Shown: positions 5,518 to 13,534 of the stretch, piece by piece
Layout: each line of letters starts with the position of its first letter
Numbering within the stretch: position 1 is the stretch's first letter
NCBI GenBank assembly: GCA_964481825.1
Contig: CAYZUE010000028.1
Span: 1-15,712, forward strand
DNA: 15,712 nt
DNA from: CAYZUE01 sp964481825
Lineage (GTDB): Archaea; Hydrothermarchaeota; Hydrothermarchaeia; Hydrothermarchaeales; JALUUU01
Direction: 5' to 3'
The notes under the pieces: generated by a model
What the model saw: the letters and a program-made list of their open reading frames with translations, nothing else
Databases searched by the model: none
Told to the model about the DNA's origin: nothing
Position numbers and translations under genes: made by a program

Positions 5518-6447
5518 ATGGAGTTAGAAGATTTACCAGGTGTTGGAGGAACTACTGCTGATAGACTTAGGGAATCAGGATTCAATACTGTTGAGAGCAT
5601 TGCAGTAGCTAATCCGGGGGCGATGAAAGATGTGGCAGGTCTTGGTGAGAGTGCAGCAACTAGAGTAATAAATGCCGCAAGAGAATCTTTGCAGATGGGT
5701 TTTATGACTGGGACTGAAGTATGGGAAAAAAGACAAACTCTGAAAAAGATTAAAACTAGCAGTGATAAACTTGATGAACTTCTTGGAGGAGGGATCGAGA
5801 CTCAGGCTATAACTGAGTTCTTTGGCGAGTTTGGCTCAGGCAAAACCCAGATTTGTCATCAACTAGTTGTCAGTGTTCAACTTTCAAAAAAACTCGGAGG
5901 CCTTGGAAAAAATGCTATTTACATTGATACTGAAAATACTTTCCGTCCTGAGAGAATCATACACATGTCTGAAGCATTGGACCTCGATCCTGATACAATT
6001 TTAAATAACATAGTTGTGGCAAGAGCTTACAATAGCGATCATCAGATGTTAATGGCTGAAAAGTCTGAAGAGTTGATAAAGGAGAAGAATATTGGTGCTA
6101 TAGTTGTAGATTCATTAACTTCACAATTTCGAAGCGATTATACAGGTAGAGGCATGTTAGCTGATAGACAGCAAAAACTCAATAGACACATGCATGGACT
6201 CCAGAGATTAAGTGATATCCATAATCTTGCAGTTATCGTAACCAATCAAGTCATGAGTAGGCCAGATTTCTTTTTTGGAGATCCTACAGCACCAATAGGA
6301 GGGCATATCGTTGGTCATTCAGCAACTTTTAGGATTTATTTGAGAAAGTCTAAGGGTGGCAAAAGAGTTGGTAGGCTTATAGATTCTCCAAATTTACCTG
6401 AAGGAGAAGCAATATTTCAAGTATTAAAAGACGGGATACGTGATTGA
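5518..6447 (+). CDS. radA: DNA repair and recombination protein RadA
   Basis: 309 residues, close to the usual length for this archaeal Rad51/RecA family recombinase, which forms ATP-dependent filaments on single-stranded DNA and carries out strand exchange. The N-terminal helix-hairpin-helix domain opens LEDLPGVGGTTADRLRESGF (about 3-60). The linker polymerisation motif GFMTG is at 61-65. Walker A GEFGSGKT is at 103-110 and Walker B AIVVDS at about 194-199. DNA-binding loop 1 lies around TGRGMLADRQQKL (209-221), and loop 2 follows TNQV in the RPDFFFGDPTAPIGGHIVGH segment. All key motifs are intact and there is no intein. A Shine-Dalgarno site (GTAGGAG, about 5504-5510) precedes the ATG. It lies 30 bases after RPA, its functional partner, so co-transcription is likely. 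Confidence 0.97.
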   Translation: MELEDLPGVGGTTADRLRESGFNTVESIAVANPGAMKDVAGLGESAATRVINAARESLQMGFMTGTEVWEKRQTLKKIKTSSDKLDELLGGGIETQAITEFFGEFGSGKTQICHQLVVSVQLSKKLGGLGKNAIYIDTENTFRPERIIHMSEALDLDPDTILNNIVVARAYNSDHQMLMAEKSEELIKEKNIGAIVVDSLTSQFRSDYTGRGMLADRQQKLNRHMHGLQRLSDIHNLAVIVTNQVMSRPDFFFGDPTAPIGGHIVGHSATFRIYLRKSKGGKRVGRLIDSPNLPEGEAIFQVLKDGIRD

Positions 6448-6453
6448 TAGCAA

Positions 6454-6460
6454 TTTTTAT
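6454..6460 (+). promoter_or_regulatory. Candidate TATA box of the phosphoglycolate phosphatase-like gene
   Basis: TTTTTAT is centred about 28 bases before the ATG at 6485, with no Shine-Dalgarno sequence between them. This is the spacing of a leaderless archaeal promoter and suggests the gene is transcribed separately from radA. Confidence 0.45.
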
Positions 6461-6484
6461 CCTTTAAGGTAATTATCTTTAGTC

Positions 6485-7159
6485 ATGTCAATTAGAGCAG
6501 TAGCGATAGATATTGATGGTACCTTATCTGATGAATCTAGGAATCTTCATTTAGGGGCTATTAGGAAGATTAGGGAAATCGAGGCCAGGGGCATACCAGT
6601 AATTTTGGCAACTGGAAATATACTATGCATCTCTGAAGCGGCTTCTTTTTTTATTGGAACTTCAGGTCCTTTAATTGTGGAAAATGGCGGCATTATAAAA
6701 ACTAAATCTCAGAGGGCAATGTACCTAACTGAATCTCGCGAAATTAATAAAGCTTATCAGCATCTTTCAAAATCTTTAAATGTAAAAAAAGTGGCTAGAT
6801 CTGAACTAAGAAAAACTGAGATAGCTATTTATCGAACATTAAGTGTTGAAAAAATAAAAGATGTATTAAAAAACTTTAATGTTGAGGTTGTGGATACAAA
6901 GTTTGCAATTCATATCAAAGACCCAGGAGTAAATAAAGGGAAAGCTTTAGCATTAGTTGCAAAGGATTCTGGTCTGACGCCTGACCAAATAGTTGCAATT
7001 GGAGATAGTGAAAATGACAGGGAAATGTTGCAGTTTGCTGGCTACTCAATTTCGGTCGGTGAGGAGAAATTAAATACTGTTTGTGATTATGTAACAAAGG
7101 GCAGTGCGGGGAAAGGGGGGGAGGAGGCTCTAAAACGGGTCCTTTCAATCACAAATTAA
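6485..7159 (+). CDS. Phosphoglycolate phosphatase, archaeal HAD type
   Basis: 224 residues, the usual length of archaeal phosphoglycolate phosphatases (Cof/SPP-like HAD group with a C2 cap). Motif I is AIDIDGTLSD with nucleophile Asp9 and Asp11. Motif II is ILATGN with Thr43. GPLIVENGG (61-69) is the conserved substrate-side loop of this subgroup. The cap covers about 80-145, motif III Lys151 is in the VNKGKAL segment and motif IV is GDSENDREM (173-181). Such enzymes hydrolyse 2-phosphoglycolate, which can arise from repair of damaged DNA ends, an attractive link to the adjacent radA, although neighbourhood alone does not prove it. Sucrose-phosphate or other sugar-phosphate phosphatase activity is an alternative. 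The gene converges on rfcS with 17 AT-rich bases between the stop codons. Confidence 0.85.
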   Translation: MSIRAVAIDIDGTLSDESRNLHLGAIRKIREIEARGIPVILATGNILCISEAASFFIGTSGPLIVENGGIIKTKSQRAMYLTESREINKAYQHLSKSLNVKKVARSELRKTEIAIYRTLSVEKIKDVLKNFNVEVVDTKFAIHIKDPGVNKGKALALVAKDSGLTPDQIVAIGDSENDREMLQFAGYSISVGEEKLNTVCDYVTKGSAGKGGEEALKRVLSITN

Positions 7160-7176
7160 TTTATTTTAATATTTTA

Positions 7177-8142
7177 TTATATATTAACGCTATTTTGACC
7201 ATGTTTCACAAATTGCGCTAGTAGGGCTTCAATTTGAATCAGATCGTTACTCCCTTCAGTTAGTCTAAAATCACACTCTCCAATTTTATCTACTAGTGTA
7301 ATCTTATTCTCTTCAGGAATATTTAGATTAAATACCTCCCTATGGAATTGACTGACTACATCTTCCCCTGTCATTCCATTGGAGATCATGATTTTCCTTA
7401 GTTCCGTACGGGCTTTCATAAAATCTCCATTTAGTGCTACTACAAGGATTTTCCTAATATATTCTGGTCGCACTTTCGCTGCAATTCTGAAAATAAGTTT
7501 CTCATCTATAGTCTTGTCCATTACACTTGAAGATTGTAAAAGATTAATTGCCATTCGAAGGTCACCTTCAGAAACGTACACAATTGCACCTATTGCATTT
7601 TCTGTTATGGACATCCCTTCAGATTCAGTAATAAATTTGATTCTTTCTATCATGGCATTTTCAGCAATAGGCTTGAAACGAAATAGAGCACATCTTGATT
7701 GTATAGGTGCTATTATTTTGCTAGAGTAATTACATGATAATATAAATCTACAGGTTCCAGTGTAGCGCTCCATTGTTCTTCTCATTGCGTTTTGAGCATC
7801 CTTTGTTAAAGCGTCAGCTTCATCTAAGAAAATAATCTTAAAGTCGCTATTCAAAGCCTGAGTACGTGCAAAGCTCTTAATATTCCCTCTTACAACATTA
7901 ATTCCACGCTCATCACTAGCATTAAGTTCTAGAAAGTTTACCTTCCAGTTGTCTTCAAATATTTCTTTTGCTAGGGCAATTGCGGATGTAGTTTTCCCTG
8001 TACCTGGAGGCCCAGCAAAGAGTATATTCGGAAGATTATGCGACTTAATATATCCTTTAAGTCTTTCAACAACTTCTATTTGGTCGGTAATTTCCCCAAC
8101 TTTTTTAGGTCGATACTTTTCTACCCATATACTTTTTATCAT
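7177..8142 (-). CDS. rfcS: Replication factor C small subunit (clamp loader)
   Basis: 321 residues, an AAA+ ATPase that with RFC-L opens and loads the PCNA sliding clamp at primer-template junctions. It opens IKSIWVEKYRPKKVGEITDQ, the standard RFC box II region. Walker A GPPGTGKT is at 44-51, LNASDERG at 73-80, Walker B IIFLDEAD at 103-110, sensor 1 FILSCN at 133-138, the RFC-specific SRC motif at 149-151 and sensor 2 GDLRMAIN with Arg196. The C-terminal collar helices follow. The length is normal and no intein interrupts Walker A or SRC, common insertion sites in archaeal rfcS. A Shine-Dalgarno site AAAGGAGA (8162-8155) precedes ATG 8142, and a TATA-like TTATAAAAATAA (8187-8176) lies upstream. 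The large subunit gene is not in the window. Confidence 0.97.
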   Translation of the reverse strand: MIKSIWVEKYRPKKVGEITDQIEVVERLKGYIKSHNLPNILFAGPPGTGKTTSAIALAKEIFEDNWKVNFLELNASDERGINVVRGNIKSFARTQALNSDFKIIFLDEADALTKDAQNAMRRTMERYTGTCRFILSCNYSSKIIAPIQSRCALFRFKPIAENAMIERIKFITESEGMSITENAIGAIVYVSEGDLRMAINLLQSSSVMDKTIDEKLIFRIAAKVRPEYIRKILVVALNGDFMKARTELRKIMISNGMTGEDVVSQFHREVFNLNIPEENKITLVDKIGECDFRLTEGSNDLIQIEALLAQFVKHGQNSVNI

Positions 8143-8175
8143 ATTTTTACTAAATCTCCTTTAACTTATATTTAG

Positions 8176-8187
8176 TTATTTTTATAA
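8176..8187 (-). promoter_or_regulatory. Candidate TATA box of rfcS
   Basis: TTATAAAAATAA on the minus strand lies upstream of the rfcS Shine-Dalgarno site and would give a short leader. It is placed just after the stop of the leftward winged-helix gene (8210), so rfcS probably has its own promoter rather than depending only on read-through. Confidence 0.45.
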
Positions 8188-8209
8188 GAATTATACATTT
8201 TTAAACGAG

Positions 8210-8557
8210 TTAGATTAAACCTATTTTTTTCATACATTCAGAACCAAAAGGTCCATATTTTTCTTCTTCAAAACAAAGGTAATAGCAATTTCGTATTTTC
8301 TTTCCGCATCGTAAACAATTACTCAGACATTCAAATTTTTTTATTCGTCTATCTATATTATTGTTGATATTTGTGGATGTGAAATAAATTCTACCTTTAT
8401 CTCTAATTATCAATCCTTTTTCTTCTCCAAGTTTCAGGATTTTTTTTATTGTATCCGGAGATTTCGTTACAATCTTAAGAATATCTACTATTTCTTTTAC
8501 TGTCAGTTCCTTGCTATTAACGTAAGTTAGTAGTTTTAAGCCATTTTTAATTCGCAT
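8210..8557 (-). CDS. Small winged-helix protein with C-terminal zinc-binding motif (DUF5830-like)
   Basis: 115 residues. The first 60 or so look like a winged helix: SKELTVKEIVDILKIVTKSP, then TIKKILKLGEEKGLIIRDKG and a wing strand IYFTSTN. The C-terminus carries CLSNCLRCGKKI, a further CYYLC and the ending YGPFGSECMKKIGLI. The C-x2-C pair and the GPFGS-x-C end look like a single zinc site. From memory this architecture and ending resemble DUF5830 proteins of haloarchaea, whose function is unknown; a database search is needed to confirm this. A DNA- or RNA-binding regulator is a reasonable guess. It is divergent from ileS with 42 bases between start codons, so it could respond to or regulate that promoter, but nothing shows this directly. 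Confidence 0.7.
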   Translation of the reverse strand: MRIKNGLKLLTYVNSKELTVKEIVDILKIVTKSPDTIKKILKLGEEKGLIIRDKGRIYFTSTNINNNIDRRIKKFECLSNCLRCGKKIRNCYYLCFEEEKYGPFGSECMKKIGLI

Positions 8558-8568
8558 GTATCAAAACC

Positions 8569-8575
8569 TTTAAAA
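8569..8575 (+). promoter_or_regulatory. TATA box of ileS, leaderless promoter
   Basis: TTTAAAA, inside CCTTTAAAAG, is centred 28 bases before ATG 8600 with no ribosome-binding site between, the textbook spacing of an archaeal leaderless mRNA. The element is nearly palindromic (CTTTTAAAGG on the minus strand), but for the divergent gene it would start transcription inside the coding region, so that gene probably uses another box. Confidence 0.6.
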
Positions 8576-8599
8576 GAAATTGAATTAGAACTTTTCCCC

Positions 8600-11500
8600 A
8601 TGGTTAAACGTGCATCCAGGAAGTTTGATTTAAAACAATTAGAGAATGAAATTCAAATTGGCTGGGATAATGATAACATCTATGAAAAGGTTAAGGATGC
8701 GCGTAAAGGAGGGAAAAAGTACTATTTTCTTGATGGTCCACCCTATGCTAGTGGAAGTATCCACCTTGGTACTGCATATAACAAAATTCTTAAGGATTCG
8801 ATTATTCGTTTCTTATCGATGAGGGGTTATAATGTTCGTAGGCAAGCTGGCTGGGACTGTCATGGATTACCAATTGAAGTTAAGGTTGAAGAGAGGCTTG
8901 GTATTAATAATAAGAAAGAAATTGAGAGACTTGGAATCGAAAATTTTGTGAAAGAATGTAAGAGTTGGGCCTTTGAGCACATTAATATCATGGAAGAGCA
9001 GTTTAAACGGTTAGGTGTATGGATGGATTGGTCTATGCCCTATATGACTCTCACAGATGGATATATAGAATCTGCGTGGTGGACTATCAAACAGGCTCAT
9101 AAAAAGGGGCTTTTAACTAATAATCTTCAGGTTGTAACATGGTGTCCAAGGTGTGAAACAGCCTTAGCAGAAGCCGAAATAGAATATAAAGATAGATCTG
9201 ATCCGTCGGTCTATGTTAAATTTCCAATAGAAGGTCGGGAAAATGAGTATTTATTAATCTGGACCACAACTCCCTGGACGCTTATTGCTAATCTCGCGGT
9301 AATGGTACATCCAGAATTTGAGTACGCAAGAGTAAGTACCGAGGCAGGTACACTAATTCTAGCTAAAGAACAAATCCCCATTATAAAGGATTGTTTTGGG
9401 CTTGATTATAAAATTCTTGAAACATTTATTGGAAGTAATTTAGAAGGATTAAAATATTCAAATCCTTTATCTAATCAGATTCTAATTCAACCCAATAGTA
9501 ATGCATACAAAGTAATTCTTGCTGATATTGTTAATCTAGATGAGGGTACTGGGTGTGTCCATTCAGCTCCCGGGCATGGGCCGGAAGATTTCTACGCATG
9601 CGCTAAATATGGTATCGATCCTTTTTGCCCTGTTGACGAGAGAGGTAAGTTTACTGCTGATGCGGGGAAGTACATGAAAATGAGGGTTAAAAAAGATGAT
9701 AATATAATAATCCAGGACTTAGGCGACGCCTTAGTACACTCAGAGGAATTATCTCATAGATATGGCCACTGCTGGAGGTGTAAAACCCCCATAATATATC
9801 GTGCAACTAAGCAATGGTTTATAGCTATCGACCCAATAAAGAAGAAGATGCTTAAAGAAATTGAGCATGTTGACTGGGTCCCAGATTGGGCAGGGTCCTC
9901 ACGGTTTAAAGATTGGGTAAAAAATGCTCGTGATTGGACTATTTCTAGACAACGATACTGGGGAATACCCTTACCAATTTGGTTGTGTGAGGACTGTGGA
10001 GACCTTAAGGTCATAAGTTCAAAGGATGAGATTAGAAAATTTGGGTTTCAAGTGAAAGAACTTCATAAACCATATGTTGATGAGATAAAAATAAAATGTG
10101 ATTGTGGTGGAATTAAGAAACGTGTTCCCGATGTACTGGATGTTTGGTTTGATTCCGGTGTTGCAGCTTGGGCATCACTAAATTATCCTTCAAAAGTAGA
10201 TGAATTTAAACGCTGGGGACAAGCGGATTTTATAACCGAAGGTCATGATCAAACCAGAGGATGGTTCTACTCTCAGTTAGGTTGTGGAATCATTGCTTTT
10301 GATAAGACACCATACCTCCGAGTATTAATGCATGGATTTGCACTTGACGAGAAGGGGGAGAAAATGAGTAAGTCAGTAGGGAACATTGTGAACCCTAAAG
10401 AAGTAATTGATAAATATGGGGTGGATATACTTCGTTTCTATAGCCTTTGGGCCAATAAACCATGGGATGATTTAAAATTTAAATGGGAAGAGGTTCGGGT
10501 AGTTCAAAAGTTGTTCAATGTTCTTTGGAATACATATGTCTTTGCTACAACTTATATGGAAATTGACTCTTATGATCCCTCAAAAGGTATTTCGTCAGAA
10601 AAATATTATCAATTAGAGGATAAATGGATTCTCTCTCGATTACACTCCTTGCTTAAAGAAATAAATGGGGCATTTAACTCTCTTGAAATCAACCGTGCTA
10701 CAAGATCTATCCAAAATTTTATTCTTGAAGATTTAAGTCGATGGTATATACCTCTAATTAGATCTAGAACTTGGGTAGAAAAAGATAATCCCACCAAGCT
10801 CGCATCATATGAAGTTTTATTTGAAATTCTTCTTAGATTATCCATATCTATGGCCCCAATTACACCCCACTTAAGTGAATCAATATTTCAAAATTTAACC
10901 AACATAAAAAAGAGTGTTCATATGGAAGATTGGGTTGAGGGAGATGAAAAAAAGATTAAACTTATACTTGAAAATGATATGAATGTGGTAAGAAAATATG
11001 TTGAAGCAGAAGCTCATGCACGCGAGAAATGCGGGATTAAAAGGAGATGGCCTGTTATTTCTAGTTATTTCTATCCAAATGCAAAAAAATCTGCAACAGC
11101 CCTTCAGAACCTGGAAAAACTAGTAATAAAAATTGCGCCAACTCTTGATTTTAAAATCGTCTATCCCAAAAAAAAGTTTAAAGGAGCTATATTAAAATTA
11201 GAACCTAATATGCATGTTATTGGTCCTGAATTCAAAGAGAATGCGGGTAAAATAATTAACCATCTGAAAAATGTAAATGTTGCAAAAATAAAACGTAGGC
11301 TAAATAAAGGTTACAATATAACTATTTCTGGCGAGATATTTACAATTAATGAAAAACATGTAAATTTCATTGAAGGTGTTTCTGACCGTTATTCTACTGT
11401 AGACTTTGAATTTGGAACCGTGTACATTGATACACTTAGAAACGAAAAAGTAATGATTCAAGGATATTCTAGAGAAGTTGTAAGAAGAATTCAGCAGATG

Positions 11501-11737
11501 CGTAAAGATTTAGATCTTGACATTGAGGCATTCATAAATGTAAATGTTAGATTAGATAACAGCAAAATAATAAAGTTACTAAATTCTAAGGAAGCTATTG
11601 ATTATATATCCAATGAAACGAGGTCTAAAAAAATGAAAATCTCAAATAAAATTGAATTAAATGGTTATGAGAAAAATTGGAGGATTGATGGAGAGGACTT
11701 TATTATCTCACTCAAGGAGTTGAAAAGTGCCTCTTAA
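8600..11737 (+). CDS. ileS: Isoleucyl-tRNA synthetase, archaeal/eukaryotic type
   Basis: 1045 residues, full length for the long archaeal/eukaryotic form of this class I synthetase, which charges tRNA-Ile. GPPYASGSIHLGT (46-58) holds the HIGH motif as HLGT, and KMSKS is at 588-592. The CP1 editing domain shows TTTPWTL at 222-228 and the GTGCVHSAPGHGPEDF segment with its catalytic Asp region, so proofreading against valine should be intact. A Zn-binding CPRC is at 182-185, further Cys pairs lie in the inserts (CWRCKTP, CEDCGD), and RQRYWGIPLP and DVWFDSGV are conserved core blocks. The C-terminal third is the helical anticodon-binding domain plus extension. It has a leaderless promoter and is followed closely by mptE and the GMP synthase glutaminase gene. 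Confidence 0.97.
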   Translation: MVKRASRKFDLKQLENEIQIGWDNDNIYEKVKDARKGGKKYYFLDGPPYASGSIHLGTAYNKILKDSIIRFLSMRGYNVRRQAGWDCHGLPIEVKVEERLGINNKKEIERLGIENFVKECKSWAFEHINIMEEQFKRLGVWMDWSMPYMTLTDGYIESAWWTIKQAHKKGLLTNNLQVVTWCPRCETALAEAEIEYKDRSDPSVYVKFPIEGRENEYLLIWTTTPWTLIANLAVMVHPEFEYARVSTEAGTLILAKEQIPIIKDCFGLDYKILETFIGSNLEGLKYSNPLSNQILIQPNSNAYKVILADIVNLDEGTGCVHSAPGHGPEDFYACAKYGIDPFCPVDERGKFTADAGKYMKMRVKKDDNIIIQDLGDALVHSEELSHRYGHCWRCKTPIIYRATKQWFIAIDPIKKKMLKEIEHVDWVPDWAGSSRFKDWVKNARDWTISRQRYWGIPLPIWLCEDCGDLKVISSKDEIRKFGFQVKELHKPYVDEIKIKCDCGGIKKRVPDVLDVWFDSGVAAWASLNYPSKVDEFKRWGQADFITEGHDQTRGWFYSQLGCGIIAFDKTPYLRVLMHGFALDEKGEKMSKSVGNIVNPKEVIDKYGVDILRFYSLWANKPWDDLKFKWEEVRVVQKLFNVLWNTYVFATTYMEIDSYDPSKGISSEKYYQLEDKWILSRLHSLLKEINGAFNSLEINRATRSIQNFILEDLSRWYIPLIRSRTWVEKDNPTKLASYEVLFEILLRLSISMAPITPHLSESIFQNLTNIKKSVHMEDWVEGDEKKIKLILENDMNVVRKYVEAEAHAREKCGIKRRWPVISSYFYPNAKKSATALQNLEKLVIKIAPTLDFKIVYPKKKFKGAILKLEPNMHVIGPEFKENAGKIINHLKNVNVAKIKRRLNKGYNITISGEIFTINEKHVNFIEGVSDRYSTVDFEFGTVYIDTLRNEKVMIQGYSREVVRRIQQMRKDLDLDIEAFINVNVRLDNSKIIKLLNSKEAIDYISNETRSKKMKISNKIELNGYEKNWRIDGEDFIISLKELKSAS

Positions 11738-11745
11738 GATTTCAA

Positions 11746-12402
11746 ATGGATTATCCTGAATGGCAAATTTTTTACAAAGAGATTCTAATGGATTTTGGGT
11801 TTTCTAAAGCAGCTGATATTGAATCTGCCATAATTTTAAACGATCTTGTTGAACCTTTATCATTGAAATTTATAGAAGAAAAATTAGCTAATAAAAAAGT
11901 CCTTGTGTATGGATCAGGAAATACGCTGGAAAATGTGAAGAATTTTCCAAATAGTGTAAAAATTTCTGCAAATGGAGCGACCTCTTATTTATTGAAGATG
12001 GGAATCGTTCCTGATTTAATTGTAACTGATTTAGACGGGAGGATGAAAGATCTCTACAAAGCAAATAAACTTGGAAGTATTATGGTTATTCATGCGCATG
12101 GGGATAATATTGATAAAATAAAAACATGCATCAACAAATTCAAAAATATCATCCCAACTTGCCAATGTAAGCCAATAGGAAATCTCCAAAATTTTGGCGG
12201 TTTTACTGATGGTGATAGAGCAGTTTTTTTAGCTGCCCATTTTAATCCAATAAATATAATATTGTATGGCATGGATTTCAAAGGTGTCGGGAAGTATTCT
12301 TTTTCTAAAGATACTCCTGTTAAGAGAAAAAAACTACAATGGGGAAAAAAACTTTTGAATTATTTGGAGAAAAAAGGAGAAGTTAAAATAAGTGTAGGCT
12401 AA
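11746..12402 (+). CDS. mptE: 6-hydroxymethyl-7,8-dihydropterin pyrophosphokinase, MptE type (DUF115)
   Basis: 218 residues of the archaeal DUF115/MptE family, which transfers pyrophosphate from ATP to 6-hydroxymethyl-7,8-dihydropterin in the tetrahydromethanopterin or folate route. It is unrelated to bacterial FolK. Conserved blocks are YGSGNTLE (55-62), VTDLDGRM (93-100) with the metal-binding acidic pair, HAHGDN (116-121), GGFTDGDRA (151-159) and LYGMDF (173-178). All expected acidic residues are present. It starts 8 bases after the ileS stop codon and ends 6 bases before the next ATG, without clear Shine-Dalgarno sites, so it should be translated from an ileS-led message. Its presence suggests the organism makes a C1-carrier pterin. 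Shine-Dalgarno sites are weak for both operon-internal genes. Confidence 0.88.
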   Translation: MDYPEWQIFYKEILMDFGFSKAADIESAIILNDLVEPLSLKFIEEKLANKKVLVYGSGNTLENVKNFPNSVKISANGATSYLLKMGIVPDLIVTDLDGRMKDLYKANKLGSIMVIHAHGDNIDKIKTCINKFKNIIPTCQCKPIGNLQNFGGFTDGDRAVFLAAHFNPINIILYGMDFKGVGKYSFSKDTPVKRKKLQWGKKLLNYLEKKGEVKISVG

Positions 12403-12408
12403 AAAAAA

Positions 12409-12975
12409 ATGGTTGATGTTTTTGTTATAGCAAATCAGGGGCAGTATAATCATAGGATTTATCGGACTCTAAAGTATTTAGGTGTTAAGTCTCAGTTGGT
12501 GCAGAATAGTATAACTCCAGAAGAAATTAAATCAGGAGGATGTAAGGGATTAATAATTGGTGGGGGGCAATGCTTTGAAATTAGCGGTAACTCAGGTCAA
12601 ATAATAAAACATTTCGCTGGAAAAATACCAATTTTAGGAATTTGTTTGGGACATCAATTAATTGCTGAATTATTTGGAGGAAAGGTAAGGACGGCAAAAG
12701 TAGGGGAATATGCCGATTCTAAAATCATTGTTGATAATGAAGATGAAATCCTTCGAGGGCTAGCTCCAAGCTTTAATGCATGGGTTTCGCATAAAGATGA
12801 AGTTTCAACCATCCCCCAAGACTTTTTAAAATTAGCCCATTCTAATACATGTTCAATCGAGGCTATGGTACACGTAAAATTTCCCCTTTATGGCCTTCAG
12901 TTTCATCCTGAAGTGGAGCATACACCAAAAGGGCCCGACATTTTCAAAAATTTTCTTAGGATATGTGGATTATAA
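12409..12975 (+). CDS. guaAA: GMP synthase, glutamine amidotransferase subunit A
   Basis: 188 residues, the stand-alone class I glutaminase subunit found in archaea, where GMP synthase is split into a glutaminase and a separate ATP pyrophosphatase subunit. It opens MVDVFVIANQGQYNHRIYRT, typical of this subgroup. The nucleophile elbow GICLGHQ contains Cys79, and HPEVEH near the C-terminus supplies His166 and Glu168, so the triad is complete. GGG (51-53) forms the oxyanion strand region. It releases ammonia from glutamine for XMP to GMP conversion. The synthetase subunit gene is not in the window. It follows mptE by 6 bases. Pairing with mptE is fitting, since pterins derive from GTP, but this is inference. 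Confidence 0.93.
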   Translation: MVDVFVIANQGQYNHRIYRTLKYLGVKSQLVQNSITPEEIKSGGCKGLIIGGGQCFEISGNSGQIIKHFAGKIPILGICLGHQLIAELFGGKVRTAKVGEYADSKIIVDNEDEILRGLAPSFNAWVSHKDEVSTIPQDFLKLAHSNTCSIEAMVHVKFPLYGLQFHPEVEHTPKGPDIFKNFLRICGL

Positions 12976-12985
12976 TGTGTCAGAA

Positions 12986-13006
12986 TTTTTTTTTTATAAA
13001 TTTTTT
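12986..13006 (+). terminator. T-rich terminator of the ileS-mptE-guaAA unit
   Basis: A run of 10 T (12986-12995) is followed by ATAAA and 6 T, starting 11 bases after the guaAA stop codon and reaching into the end of the convergent regulator gene. Tandem T-runs without a strong hairpin are typical archaeal 3' ends. Confidence 0.6.
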
Positions 13007-13517
13007 ATTTTTCAGTAATCTCTAAATTCATTGTCTTTCTTCTAATAGGTGCTAACTTTTTGAGTTCAATTTCAACATTTTTATCTACTATGAATTTATC
13101 TATTGAAATATTAGGCATCTTTCCATCTACTTCGAAAATGTAATATCCTTCTTCACCGTCAACACTGGTTATAAATTCCCGGTCCCCAACTTTCTTAATT
13201 TTTACTCCAGACACCTTTTTTAAGGCATCTAATAGATTAGACCCTTTTTCAACATCAACTTTATGTGGCTCATTAAAGATATCCAACGAATTATATAGGT
13301 GCTCTATCCTGAGTTTGTCAAGATTCGCTTTTAGTACGTGACTATTTCCAAAGTTACGCTTTTTTATAAGCCCTTTTTCCTCGAGGAGTTTGCAGTGTTT
13401 TATGGTAGCTGTAACAGATATTCCTATTTCCCTAGCTAGACCAGATAAATGCATTTCTCTTTTCGCTAAAATTCCCAGTATTTTTCTCCTTGTTTCACTG
13501 CTCAGAGTTTTGAACAT
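13005..13517 (-). CDS. ArsR-like winged-helix regulator with a DUF4430 (transcobalamin C-terminal-like) domain
   Basis: 170 residues. The N-terminus, MFKTLSSETRRKILGILAKR then LAREIGISVTATIKHCKLLE and GLIKKR, is an ArsR-type winged helix (about 1-65). It has a lone Cys42 and no Cys/His cluster for direct metal sensing. Residues 92-155 run from SNLLDALKKVSGV through ITSVDGEEGYYIFEVDGKMP to DKFIVDKNVEIEL. This follows the DUF4430 pattern I know (LDAL, ITSI-x-G, YYVNGK, a Y-x-LKDGD end), a domain related to the C-terminal domain of transcobalamin/intrinsic factor. It is divergent from cbiQ-cbiO, so a cobalt- or corrinoid-responsive repressor of the transporter is a reasonable inference. Start ATG 13517 lies about 27 bases from TATA 13541-13548, so the mRNA is leaderless. 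The domain call is from memory and needs a profile search. Confidence 0.75.
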   Translation of the reverse strand: MFKTLSSETRRKILGILAKREMHLSGLAREIGISVTATIKHCKLLEEKGLIKKRNFGNSHVLKANLDKLRIEHLYNSLDIFNEPHKVDVEKGSNLLDALKKVSGVKIKKVGDREFITSVDGEEGYYIFEVDGKMPNISIDKFIVDKNVEIELKKLAPIRRKTMNLEITEK

Positions 13518-13534
13518 ACATTACTTCTTAAACC

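Noticed and set aside
7177..8142. Intein in rfcS (and in radA)
   Set aside because: Both reading frames are of normal length with uninterrupted Walker A and SRC motifs.
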